A stretch of 23,689 nucleotides of DNA from a virus, in the IMG/VR virus record IMGVR_UViG_3300032093_000845, positions 1 to 23,689 of that record; one strand, written 5' to 3'. The number at the start of each line of letters is the position of its first letter. Within the stretch, counting starts at the first letter, position 1. The translations under genes and the position numbers were made by a program. This document shows positions 1 to 8,084 of this stretch, in pieces. The notes beneath the pieces are model-generated. The model searched no databases. It was not told the DNA's origin and was given only the letters and a program-made list of their open reading frames with translations.

Positions 1-2
1 TC

Positions 3-170
3 CCCTTGTACAAGCAGAAAGAGCTTGGCGACTTCTCCCCGATGGAACGACTATGGCCAGAAATTGACGATGGTATTGTTACCCCTGAGACTAAGGGTGA
101 CCGCCTTCGTGAAGATGTTTACATTGATACAACCCCGCCGTCAGGCGCTACTACTAACGCTTTCTACTGA
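3..170 (+). CDS. C-terminal end of an unidentified phage protein (partial)
   Basis: An open frame enters from the left edge and runs 55 codons to a TGA at 168-170; it ends in the residues ATTNAFY. I do not recognise the family. The stop overlaps the next start by one base (TGATG), so it is the gene just upstream in the same operon. Its position before connector and tail-completion genes makes a head-shell or head-tail joining protein the likeliest identity, but that rests on gene order only. Confidence 0.6.
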   Translation, partial: PLYKQKELGDFSPMERLWPEIDDGIVTPETKGDRLREDVYIDTTPPSGATTNAFY

Positions 171-712
171 TGAATCTTCATACCGAACTTTCGTTAATAA
201 ATAAACACTTTAACAAACGCCACAAGGAGTCTGGGGAAGAGTTTATTGTCTGGTACGAGTTTGTTCCTCTAGGAACCTCTGCAACACTAAACAGTGTTTA
301 TGATGACGTGTACGATGAGTCACCATCAGGTTTAGGTGGCCGTAAATACAAGCCTGGTGTTGTCTTGCCGGTGCTCCTAGTCTCAGAGGCTGAGGATCAG
401 CGTAGAGCTATTCCTGAGGGCCGGTTAACTCTAGAGACTATTGACGCTTTTATACCCATAAAAGCTATGCGAGATGCTGGTCTATCAAATGTCTGGGAAT
501 ACAGAGAGCATCTAAATGATGTGTTTTCCTACGACGGTAGATTCTACTCAGTCTTTGATTACCGGGTTAGAGGTCGTCTAAAAGAGGAAGTGTTTGTGCT
601 CTTACAAGGGCAAGAATTATACGTTGACCAGGAGTTTGTCAACGACGACACATTCCCAACACTTAGCAGTAACAACCTTCCATGGCCTACATCCTTACCT
701 CAAATAGGGTAA
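170..712 (+). CDS. Probable head-tail connector/neck protein (hypothetical)
   Basis: A 180-residue soluble protein without signal peptide or membrane segment. Its ATG overlaps the stop of the upstream gene (TGATG), which implies translational coupling. Aromatic and acidic residues are spread through it, including WYEFVPLG near the N-terminus and a central segment (about 100-145) with several Tyr, Phe and Arg residues that could form beta-strands. I recognise no specific family. In myophages the slot between capsid genes and an HK97-gp10-like protein usually holds head-completion or connector proteins, and that is the basis of the call. It could equally be another virion protein. Confidence 0.5.
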   Translation: MNLHTELSLINKHFNKRHKESGEEFIVWYEFVPLGTSATLNSVYDDVYDESPSGLGGRKYKPGVVLPVLLVSEAEDQRRAIPEGRLTLETIDAFIPIKAMRDAGLSNVWEYREHLNDVFSYDGRFYSVFDYRVRGRLKEEVFVLLQGQELYVDQEFVNDDTFPTLSSNNLPWPTSLPQIG

Positions 713-724
713 AATTAAGATAGT

Positions 725-740
725 TATGGCGAGCGCCATA
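725..740. repeat. Short perfect inverted repeat between two late genes
   Basis: TATGGCG-AG-CGCCATA is a 7-bp inverted repeat in the 60-nt gap between the connector-like gene and the next gene. No T-tract follows it, so it does not look like an intrinsic terminator. It could be an RNA-processing or stabilising hairpin. A strong ribosome binding site, AAGGAG, lies downstream of it near 762-767, before the ATG at 773. Confidence 0.4.
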
Positions 741-772
741 GCATCCAACGCCTAGAACTGTAAGGAGACCCA

Positions 773-1186
773 ATGATTGGGAATTCTAAATCTGTGTCTT
801 CTGATTTCAGTTCTGACGCTCAAGTATCTAAACCAAAGCCCAGAATGCCGTGGGCTGTTCATAGTTTTATTTCTAAACTAGGCGAATTCCATAATGCTGT
901 GGATAGAGCCGTTGCCGAGTATCAGAAGGAAGTACGCCAAGATGCTTCTGCCGACTGGGGTGACGTAGCCAACACAATAATTGTTGAATTTGATAAAGAA
1001 AAAATGATGGTTAGTATCTACTCGCCCCACCCTGACGCAACATTGTTGGAGTACGGTACACCAGAACTACCACCAGCACCTGTTATACGTATGGCTTCTA
1101 TCCGGGCTCAGGAAAAGTTAGTTCCACTAATTAAAGAAGAACTTTCTAAATTAGGGTTATCGAGGGGTAGTGGGCATGCCAAATAA
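773..1186 (+). CDS. HK97 gp10-like tail completion (neck) protein
   Basis: A 137-residue protein preceded by AAGGAG. The C-terminal half has the pattern LEYGTPELPPAPVIR at about residues 90-104. This resembles the conserved 'E-[YF]-G-T ... P-A-x-P-[FV]-[IL]-R' core of the HK97 gp10 family of tail completion proteins, which sit at the head-tail interface. The N-terminal 30 residues are Ser/Lys/Pro rich and probably flexible. The helical segment before the motif (HNAVDRAVAEYQKEVRQDA) also fits the family. It overlaps the next gene by about 10 nt. Its place just before the tail terminator and sheath genes fits the usual neck gene order. The family assignment rests on this motif only. Confidence 0.6.
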   Translation: MIGNSKSVSSDFSSDAQVSKPKPRMPWAVHSFISKLGEFHNAVDRAVAEYQKEVRQDASADWGDVANTIIVEFDKEKMMVSIYSPHPDATLLEYGTPELPPAPVIRMASIRAQEKLVPLIKEELSKLGLSRGSGHAK

Positions 1187-1874
1187 AGGGTTCTTGCTCG
1201 CAGAAGATGCTGCGGTTAAAAACCGATTCAGCAACCTAACTGTGTCTGATGACAGAGATGCCAGCCGAGCAGTTCAGGTGTTCTTTAGATACCCAGAGGG
1301 CGAAACCGAAAAGGCATACCCTTTTATAACTGTTGAAATGGTGGGCATGTCTCATGACACCCGTAGACAGCTATCTGAAACGACGATGTATTACAGCAAT
1401 AGTGCTTCGGCATCAAGTAAGCCTAATTACATTAATTATTATCCATCAGAACTGACCGAATCTGAGATGTCTTCTATGGTTACTAACTCTAATGTTTTAG
1501 CTGTACACTCGTTTATACCAGTTAACCTGGTATACCAAATAACTACTCACACCAGAAGTGCTCTACACGACAGACAACTTTCAAGTAAAATACTACGCAG
1601 AGTAGTGCCCTTTAGGCAGGGCTTTATAGAAATACCTGAAGATGGTACTATTAGAAGGTTTGATTTACTGTCGTGGTCTACCGCAGACCTTTTGGACAGA
1701 GAATCTGGTTATAGAAAACGCATATTTAGAAAGATGTTTACAATTCAAATGAACGCTGAGATAGCTGCAACAGACCTGACATCTGTCAAGAAGGTAGCAT
1801 CTGTAGTTGGTAATATATATGATAACGATACGGCAATTCACACCCTAACACCCCAAATTTCAGAGGAGTTTTAA
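1176..1874 (+). CDS. Probable tail terminator / tail completion protein
   Basis: A 232-residue protein if it starts at ATG 1176, with GAGGGG 8 nt upstream. A GTG at 1170 is also in frame but would sit almost on top of that ribosome binding site. The N-terminal part has KAYPFITVEMVGMSHDTRR (about residues 43-61), which looks like the strand-rich core of tail terminator-type proteins. The middle holds an N/Y/S-rich loop. Function is assigned mainly from position: tail terminators sit between the neck gene and the sheath gene in contractile phages. The TAA is immediately followed by the sheath ATG. Confidence 0.45.
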   Translation: MPNKGFLLAEDAAVKNRFSNLTVSDDRDASRAVQVFFRYPEGETEKAYPFITVEMVGMSHDTRRQLSETTMYYSNSASASSKPNYINYYPSELTESEMSSMVTNSNVLAVHSFIPVNLVYQITTHTRSALHDRQLSSKILRRVVPFRQGFIEIPEDGTIRRFDLLSWSTADLLDRESGYRKRIFRKMFTIQMNAEIAATDLTSVKKVASVVGNIYDNDTAIHTLTPQISEEF

Positions 1875-3395
1875 ATGCCTGAATATAAGAATCCAGGAGT
1901 ATACGTATCCGAATCGGCATTCTTGCCGAAGGTTCGTAGAGGAGTAACCTCAAGATCAGCAGCTGCTTTCTTTGGTGAAGCATCGCGAGGACCCTCAGCC
2001 GCAACCCTAGTACAGTCATGGTCTGAGTACAAGACACTCTATGGTGATCTTTCACAAACCTCTGACCTTGGATTTGGTGTTTACCATTACTTTGCAAACG
2101 GTGGTAGAGACGCATGGATCACCAGAGTTATCGGTAGCACTGCTGTAACAGCAACAGCTACAGTTGCTTACTACCCCAATGGTTCTGGTCAAGCATCCGC
2201 CACCTTGTTTACTGCTTCTGCAAAGAGTAAGGGTGCCTGGGGTAACAGCCTTACCCTAGAGTTTTCAAACGGAAACACCGCCGCCTCGTCAACGGTTATG
2301 CCCACCTTTAACTTGGTAATCAAGCTGAGCGGCGAAGAAGTAGAACGATGGAACGACTTGTCTCCAGACATTGCCAGTAGCCGGTATTTTGTTACTATCC
2401 TTAATAACTACTCAAGCTACATCACAAGTGTTGCTGCCGGTGCAGGAATTGTAGCCAACTCTAGCTGGGTGTATAACTCAGTAGCAACCACATTTACAAG
2501 TGGTTCAAACGGAAGCGCAGTGCAGGACTCAGACTACGTGACGGCCCTTAGTCAGCTAGATTCAGTAGAAGGTGTGTTGCTACTTAACGCCGTTAATAAA
2601 ACTTCAGCAACTGTTATTAACCAGTTTCTTGCAAAGGCAGAATCACGAGGAAACTCCTTTGTAATTATCGACCCAGACATGACCGCTGTTGATGTATCCA
2701 CCATTGGTGGTTCAGTAGTAGGAAGCTACACTAGTTCAAACTACGGGGCTGTGTACTACCCGCATCTAACCATGGTTGACCCATCCAAGACTGGGCCAGG
2801 AGCAGTTAGAGCCACTGCACCAGGTGGTGCAATCGCTGGAGTATATGTTCGCACCGAGATTGAACGCAACGTTGCTAAGAGCCCAGCTGGCTACAACGTT
2901 ACTGTTCGTAACTCACTGGGTCTTGGTACTTCATTTACCGAAGCTCAAACAGGTACGCTCTACTCAACATACAACGTTAACGTGTTGAAGGCTGTTCCTG
3001 GTGGTGGGATCATTATCAACGGAGCCCGCACTCTAGACAAATCAGCTCCTGGTAAGTTCATCTCTGCACGTAGAACCCTAAACTACTTGAAGCAAGTGCT
3101 TAAAGAAGGCACTGAGTCTGCTGTGTTTGAGCCAAACGACGCTCGACTTTGGGACCAACTCACTGGATCTGTCTCCGCACTACTTGGAGAGTTCTGGCGC
3201 CAAGGTGGTCTTAAGGGCAAGAATGCCTCAGAGGCTTACTACGTAATTTGTGATGAGTCAAACAACACGGCTGTAACCGTTGATAATGGTGAAGTACATA
3301 TCGAGGTTGGTGTTGCTCTGCAGTATCCAGCCGAATTTGTGGTAATAAACCTGTCCCAATGGACCGGTGGTTCAAACGCAACAGAGACACTCTGA
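1875..3395 (+). CDS. Tail sheath protein
   Basis: A 506-residue contractile tail sheath subunit. The N-terminus PEYKNPGVYVSE followed by GVTSRSAAAFFGEASRGP is the typical sheath opening (x-PGVYV-x-E ... A-x-[FV]-G). The C-terminal ~110 residues contain the conserved fold that links neighbouring subunits, with landmarks such as FEPNDARLWDQL, WRQGGLKGKNASEAYYVICD and YPAEFVVINLSQW. The middle (about 100-270) is a more variable Thr/Ser-rich insertion domain. A GAGGAG ribosome binding site lies within the end of the preceding gene. The protein polymerises around the tail tube and contracts on infection. It precedes the tube gene, as is usual. Confidence 0.95.
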   Translation: MPEYKNPGVYVSESAFLPKVRRGVTSRSAAAFFGEASRGPSAATLVQSWSEYKTLYGDLSQTSDLGFGVYHYFANGGRDAWITRVIGSTAVTATATVAYYPNGSGQASATLFTASAKSKGAWGNSLTLEFSNGNTAASSTVMPTFNLVIKLSGEEVERWNDLSPDIASSRYFVTILNNYSSYITSVAAGAGIVANSSWVYNSVATTFTSGSNGSAVQDSDYVTALSQLDSVEGVLLLNAVNKTSATVINQFLAKAESRGNSFVIIDPDMTAVDVSTIGGSVVGSYTSSNYGAVYYPHLTMVDPSKTGPGAVRATAPGGAIAGVYVRTEIERNVAKSPAGYNVTVRNSLGLGTSFTEAQTGTLYSTYNVNVLKAVPGGGIIINGARTLDKSAPGKFISARRTLNYLKQVLKEGTESAVFEPNDARLWDQLTGSVSALLGEFWRQGGLKGKNASEAYYVICDESNNTAVTVDNGEVHIEVGVALQYPAEFVVINLSQWTGGSNATETL

Positions 3396-3412
3396 TAAGG
3401 AGAGATGATTAA

Positions 3413-4030
3413 ATGGCACGTTCAGCGAGCACAGATCCGGTAAGGAACTTTAAGTTCCAAGTCCAAATTCAACCAACTAGTAACACACGACTTGCTACTG
3501 TCCTTAGCGGCATTGGAGATCTCGGGTTTGCTGCTATGACTGGTGTTTCAGTCCAGCACCAAATGGTTGGTTACCGTGAGGGTGGTATGAACACCCACAC
3601 CCATAAGCTAGTCGGACAATCCGACTTTGGACCAGTAACATTCAGTCGTGGTGTAATTGCTGAGCAAAGCCACCTCTGGAAGTGGTCTGAGTTTATCCAC
3701 TCTTGGAACCAGGCCGCTGGTAACTCGGGTTCAGACTCAACTGTTGCCAACGGTAATGACTACCGGTGTCACATTCTAGTGCGGGTTTTTGACCACCCAC
3801 ACTCAGTAGGAAACTACCAGGAATCTGGCGTTGTTTCTTCAGCAGCAACCAACCTTGGTAAAGCTCGGCTTGGAATTAAGCTGTTCAACTGCTGGCCAGG
3901 AGCCTACACACTAAGTGATCTCTCAGCTGGTGACTCAGGCATCGTTGTACAACAATTGACTGTTCACCACGAGGGATTTAAACTTGCATGGACAGAGACT
4001 GATATTACTGCTCTAGCAAGCGTTAACTGA
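3413..4030 (+). CDS. Tail tube protein (T4 gp19-like)
   Basis: A 205-residue inner tube subunit. Landmarks of the T4 gp19/CIS tube family are visible. They are an opening DPVRNFKFQVQI, the segment FAAMTGVSVQHQMVGYREGG, and HKLVGQSDFGPVTFSRGV followed by a tryptophan-rich helix (LWKWSEF). The last strands (QLTVHHEGFKLAW) match the closing part of the family. AAGGAGAG lies about 9 nt upstream. Hexameric rings of this protein stack inside the sheath. The sheath-tube adjacency confirms the assignment. The length is slightly above T4 gp19. Confidence 0.93.
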   Translation: MARSASTDPVRNFKFQVQIQPTSNTRLATVLSGIGDLGFAAMTGVSVQHQMVGYREGGMNTHTHKLVGQSDFGPVTFSRGVIAEQSHLWKWSEFIHSWNQAAGNSGSDSTVANGNDYRCHILVRVFDHPHSVGNYQESGVVSSAATNLGKARLGIKLFNCWPGAYTLSDLSAGDSGIVVQQLTVHHEGFKLAWTETDITALASVN

Positions 4031-4053
4031 TTTAACTAAATAAGGAGAACAAA

Positions 4054-4848
4054 TTGGAAAAGTCAATAGAAGTTGAGTCGTTAGACCACGCGTTTAAAGA
4101 CCCCGCTCCATCAATAGCCACACCAGAGACAGTTATCGTTGAACTTCATAGGGGTTTGCTAAACCCAAACACCGGGCAATGGCAAACAACGGCAGAGGTG
4201 CGCGAGCTAACTGGCAAGGATGAGGAGTTCTTAGCTTCTCTTGAAAGCAACAAAACTATAACGTACGCAATGTACGTCAATCAGTTGGTCAGTAGAGCTA
4301 CTGTGAGAATTGGTGACACCTTGATCCAAGGCCACAAGGCGTTGATTGAAGACCTAATTACCGGCGACAGAGACACCCTTTTGTTGGGGATTATCAAAGC
4401 CACCTATGGTCCTGAGCGTACATTTAACTACCCGTGTAACGCTTGTAGAACACCAAACTCGATAACTATCGAACTTGATAAAGACTTCCCAATTCAAGAA
4501 TCCGAAGAGAATTTAAGAGAGCCATTTGAAGTAACATTCAAAAATGGCACCAAGGTAAAGTTTAAGTACCCAGTTGGCTCCGACAACATTGCTATGGGCA
4601 AAGCTGAAACTACAGCTCAACAGAGTACAATTTTAATTTCTCGTTGTGTTGTTTGGCCGGAGCACAGAGATTCTCTGTACAACGAAGAGTGGGCCAAGAA
4701 CCTATCTATGAACGATAGAAACCTAGTATTAAGAGCCCTCCTTTCACCAAAGGTTGGGCCTAAGCTTGGGGAGGTGAATACCCAGTGCGCACATTGTGGC
4801 GCTGATATAAACATCAATATCGACTGGGTATCCCTTCTACTCGCCTAA
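4054..4848 (+). CDS. Tail assembly chaperone / T4 gp26-like baseplate assembly protein
   Basis: A 264-residue protein starting at TTG 4054; AAGGAG ends 6 nt upstream and no better start is near. It resembles the T4 baseplate-assembly (gp26-type) family found in many contractile phages: a charged N-terminal segment, a helical core (LIEDLITGDRDTLLLGIIKATYG), then a small zinc-ribbon-like part with paired cysteines CNAC at about residues 129-132 and CAHC at about 248-251. Position between tube and tape measure is the canonical slot for tail assembly chaperones, which often have a recoded C-terminal extension. The next open frame (4811-4996) looks like that extension. The family call is moderately certain; the recoding is inferred. 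Confidence 0.65.
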   Translation: MEKSIEVESLDHAFKDPAPSIATPETVIVELHRGLLNPNTGQWQTTAEVRELTGKDEEFLASLESNKTITYAMYVNQLVSRATVRIGDTLIQGHKALIEDLITGDRDTLLLGIIKATYGPERTFNYPCNACRTPNSITIELDKDFPIQESEENLREPFEVTFKNGTKVKFKYPVGSDNIAMGKAETTAQQSTILISRCVVWPEHRDSLYNEEWAKNLSMNDRNLVLRALLSPKVGPKLGEVNTQCAHCGADININIDWVSLLLA

Positions 4849-4996
4849 TCTAAAAAGTATATACTGGGAATACGAAGGCGTGGCCTCTGTCTACAAAGGG
4901 TTTAGTTTAAACGACATACGGGACATGAGTGTCCGACAAAGAGATTTTTGGTTTCGTATGGCTAAGTGGCGACTAACGGATGGAGGTGGTGGTTAA
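4811..4996 (+). CDS. Recoded C-terminal extension of the tail assembly chaperone (+1 or -2 frame)
   Basis: After the chaperone stop at 4846-4848, the +1 frame is open from 4811 to a TAA at 4994-4996. It encodes a protein-like sequence: WEYEG, KGFSLNDIRDMSVRQRDFWF and RMAKWRLTDGGGG. The 'GFSLxDIRxM ... RxxFW' pattern resembles the C-terminal part of gp26-type chaperones. The frame has no ATG, GTG or TTG before GTG 4880, and that GTG has no properly spaced ribosome binding site. Access by frameshifting inside 4811-4848 is therefore the simplest explanation. The stop overlaps the tape measure ATG (TAATG), as expected for a coupled real gene. No classical slippery heptamer is obvious, so the shift site is unresolved. 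Confidence 0.65.
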   Translation, partial: TSISTGYPFYSPNLKSIYWEYEGVASVYKGFSLNDIRDMSVRQRDFWFRMAKWRLTDGGGG

Positions 4997-7900
4997 TGGC
5001 AAATGATGATGAAATCCAGAAAATGGTTTCAAAAGAAACTCAGTCTATGGCTAAGGCTGAAGTTGGCATTAACGCTGACACCACTGATTTACGGAACATC
5101 ACAGAGGCCCTTAAAAAAGCGTCTGAGGAAGGTAAACGCCTAGCGACAAGCCTTGGTCAGGCTGTAAAAGCCATGCGACAACTAAAGGAGATGGGCCTCG
5201 TACAAGTGTACGACCAATCCGCGCATTGGAGTGGAGGTCAAGGTGGAGGTGGGGGAGGTGCTGCTGGTGGTGGGCAGCTAAGCGTCGGCAGCACCCCAGT
5301 AGCGGGCTCTAAACCCAGTCACCCAGCACCTATAACACCAGCACCAAACGCTGTTGCTGCCGCAGGAGGAGCACCACCTGGAGTTGCTGGACTACAGGGA
5401 GTACCAGGATCATTTTTTAGAGGAGCTAATCCTGGAACATTTGCAGGCGTTCCGGGAGTACTCGGTTCCGGTGGAAGTGGAGCAATAGGTGGATCGGCTC
5501 AGTTAGGAGCCGGTGGTTTTGGTGCAGGAAACATAGCATCAATAATTGGAAGTCTTGGTTCACAAATTGTTAGTGCAATTGACAAGCGTGTTGATGCTGG
5601 TAGAGGATACTCACTAGCCGCAGATAAAAGCACACTAGTGATGCAACAGCTCACAGGCATGAGCCAAACCGGAGTAATGAATAACCTAAGAATGCCATTA
5701 ACCCAGTATAAGCTTGGAGTTAATGGTATTAACGAAATGATGGATCTACAGGCAAGAACTGGTATAAGTGCCGCAGGTCAGGCCCGAAGCGTTGAAATGA
5801 TGAGAACTCTTAGTGGGTTTACCATGGACGCTGCTGGGGCTACTGGAATTATTGAAAGTATGGCTGACCCAGAAACAGTGAACAAGATGTTCATGATGAC
5901 TGGTATGAGCTTAATTGGGCCTGGTGGTAAACAAAGATCAGCTCAATCTTTGATTGAAAGTATGGCTAAGAGAGCTGGACTAATGGACCCCAAGCTTGCC
6001 GCATCGGCTATGGCTCCAGGTTCTGTATCTCGTGCAACACTATCTCAAATGGGTGTTACTGGCGACATGCAGGAACAGGTTCTTAGATTTGCACAATCAA
6101 ACGCAGCGTTTCGTAAGCGCGGTGGAAAAGGCACGTACGATCCAACAAATGAAGAAGATCGCAAGCTTATGGGTATCGATGACACATTTGCTATGGAAGC
6201 TGAGGAAACTCAGCGTCGTCGTGGAAAGCGCGAAGAGCAGTTTTATAGGGACCAGGCAGATGCGTACGCAAAATTAGAACGGCAGACACAACGCCTTACC
6301 GACGTGATGGCTAAGTTTGAGCATGCAATGGAAGGCATAATTGGCGCAAGAACCGGTGGAAGAGTTGGTCAAAAGATTCTTGGTGGTATGGCAGGAGCTG
6401 CTGGAATCGGAATGTTGGGGTTAGGTGTCGCTACCGGTGGAATTGGGTTGTTGGCTGGTGGAGCCATTCTCGGTGGTTTAGGCAAAATACTAGGCGACCC
6501 AAATACCAGTGATGATTTTGCGTCCTCAATATGGACCCCACGTAGTTCTAGTACACCAGTTACTGGGAGTAGCATGGCTACTGTACCAGCTGGTACACCT
6601 GCTGGTCCACCTCCTGCTCCTCCCCCACCAGCCATAATAGTACCACCTCCAGTAGAGGTTTGGTCTCCTGGCCAATTTGATCAATTTAAAACCGGCCTTA
6701 AAGCTACGTATACTGATAGTTTTCTCCAAACTCAATACAGTGGTAATCCTGAGTACACAATTAAAAACACTGGTGAATTTAACGAACTGAACGGAGCACT
6801 AAGAAAAGCCATAAACAGCATGGCAGACAGAGCAATGGCAGAGGCTGGACTAGACATTAACCTAGTCAGTGGTAGACGATCTACTGATGAACAAGTAAAA
6901 CTTTTCTTAGAGCGGTATCAAGTAGCGCCTAACGGTGTAAAAGAGTACAGAGACGCTTACGACGGAAAAACTTATAAAGTTAAACGATACTATGGCGCTA
7001 ACTGGATGAAAAAGCCATCTAACAGTGACCCCCCAGTTGCGGTACCAGGTAGTTCGCTGCACGAAATTGGTATGGCGGCAGACATTGACATGTCTGATCC
7101 GCGTGTCGCAGCATGGGTACGTAACAACAAATGGAGATTCAACCTGGTTTCAGGTGAGGGGGAAGAGCACCACTTACAGCTTGCTTGGACAAAAGACATG
7201 TCACTAAGTAAGTTCTTGGGCACCACCGGTTTAAGTATGGAGCAAGCAAATACTAATACCCATGTAGCCATGGGTGGAAACTCCCGTTATACAAATTCAT
7301 TTAGACCTGGTTTTGGTGTTGACATTAATAAATTTTCAGAGGCGCTCCTTAGAAGGTGGGGTTACACCATAACCCCTGAAAAAATCATGTTACTTAGATC
7401 ATGGTCCGACAAAGAAGGTACTGGTGGATCATACAACCCAATGAACGTAGTCTCTGGCAACAACCGTGTTGATCCGGCTACAGGATACGAACGAGCCGAA
7501 ACAAACTACAACGTTAACGGTGGTGGCTTGTTCCCTGTGCAAAACTTTGACAGCTTTTCACAAGGTGTTGAATACACCGCGCTGCACCTAGGTACAAACA
7601 ACTCCGCATTAATGAGCGTTTTGTCAAAACCCAACCCAACGGTTGACGAAATAAGAGGAGTACTATCCGCAGTTGGTAGAAAAACAATGCTAGGAATATT
7701 CAATGGTTACGTTGAAAAATCACAAGCTTCTGGATATGATATAAACGCTGCGTTTAACATGACCGGAACATCTGGAGTTCAAAAGATGATATCTGGTATG
7801 GACGTTGGTAAAAAAATGGCTGGATTTGCCGGTGATCCTCAGATGCCAGGTAGTGGTTCAACTTCTCCAGTATCACTTCCAAGTATTATGCCGGTGTCCC

Positions 7901-8082
7901 AATCGTCTGGAACTTCTTCAGTTGTTCATCAAGGGAGTACAGTTACTATATCACCAGTAATAAACTTGCAGACAACTGGTACTGCAGGGAATATAAGTGA
8001 GTATGATTTAAGATTAATGGCAAAGAGGATTGCAAAGTTAATCGAACAAGAAACAAACCTTGATAAGATCAGGAGAGCGTAA
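4996..8082 (+). CDS. Tape measure protein with M15 peptidase and lysozyme-like domains
   Basis: A 1028-residue protein. I chose ATG 4996 (GGAGGTGG at 4982-4989, TAATG overlap) over an in-frame GTG at 4966. Order: a helical N-terminus (about 1-70), a Gly/Ala/Pro-rich stretch (about 80-190), helical tape region (about 190-450), a hydrophobic Gly-rich segment (about 461-501) that could enter a membrane, and a proline-rich hinge (about 533-555). Next comes a VanY/M15 carboxypeptidase-like domain with SLHEIGMAADID (H689, D696) and EEHH (E723/E724, H725/H726), the zinc ligands and catalytic acid of that family. Then follows an NPLN lysozyme-like domain with WSDKEGT (E807) and NPMN (814-817). It sets tail length and likely opens host peptidoglycan during injection. 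Domain calls rest on these motifs. Confidence 0.85.
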   Translation: MANDDEIQKMVSKETQSMAKAEVGINADTTDLRNITEALKKASEEGKRLATSLGQAVKAMRQLKEMGLVQVYDQSAHWSGGQGGGGGGAAGGGQLSVGSTPVAGSKPSHPAPITPAPNAVAAAGGAPPGVAGLQGVPGSFFRGANPGTFAGVPGVLGSGGSGAIGGSAQLGAGGFGAGNIASIIGSLGSQIVSAIDKRVDAGRGYSLAADKSTLVMQQLTGMSQTGVMNNLRMPLTQYKLGVNGINEMMDLQARTGISAAGQARSVEMMRTLSGFTMDAAGATGIIESMADPETVNKMFMMTGMSLIGPGGKQRSAQSLIESMAKRAGLMDPKLAASAMAPGSVSRATLSQMGVTGDMQEQVLRFAQSNAAFRKRGGKGTYDPTNEEDRKLMGIDDTFAMEAEETQRRRGKREEQFYRDQADAYAKLERQTQRLTDVMAKFEHAMEGIIGARTGGRVGQKILGGMAGAAGIGMLGLGVATGGIGLLAGGAILGGLGKILGDPNTSDDFASSIWTPRSSSTPVTGSSMATVPAGTPAGPPPAPPPPAIIVPPPVEVWSPGQFDQFKTGLKATYTDSFLQTQYSGNPEYTIKNTGEFNELNGALRKAINSMADRAMAEAGLDINLVSGRRSTDEQVKLFLERYQVAPNGVKEYRDAYDGKTYKVKRYYGANWMKKPSNSDPPVAVPGSSLHEIGMAADIDMSDPRVAAWVRNNKWRFNLVSGEGEEHHLQLAWTKDMSLSKFLGTTGLSMEQANTNTHVAMGGNSRYTNSFRPGFGVDINKFSEALLRRWGYTITPEKIMLLRSWSDKEGTGGSYNPMNVVSGNNRVDPATGYERAETNYNVNGGGLFPVQNFDSFSQGVEYTALHLGTNNSALMSVLSKPNPTVDEIRGVLSAVGRKTMLGIFNGYVEKSQASGYDINAAFNMTGTSGVQKMISGMDVGKKMAGFAGDPQMPGSGSTSPVSLPSIMPVSQSSGTSSVVHQGSTVTISPVINLQTTGTAGNISEYDLRLMAKRIAKLIEQETNLDKIRRA

Positions 8083-8084
8083 GT

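Noticed and set aside
725-740. Intrinsic terminator between the connector-like and gp10-like genes
   Set aside because: The hairpin has no T-tract and is followed at once by a ribosome binding site and a co-oriented gene.
1786-2115. A 109-aa reverse-strand open frame opposite the tail sheath gene
   Set aside because: It lies opposite clear coding sequence, has no ribosome binding site, and its composition is that of an antisense shadow.
4833-4853. A -1 frameshift from the chaperone gene
   Set aside because: The -1 frame meets a TAA at 4851-4853 a few codons after the overlap, so it cannot give the extension seen in the +1 frame.
4966-4998. GTG 4966 as the tape measure start
   Set aside because: ATG 4996 has GGAGGTGG at 4982-4989 and overlaps the preceding stop; the extra ten residues look like translated ribosome binding site sequence.
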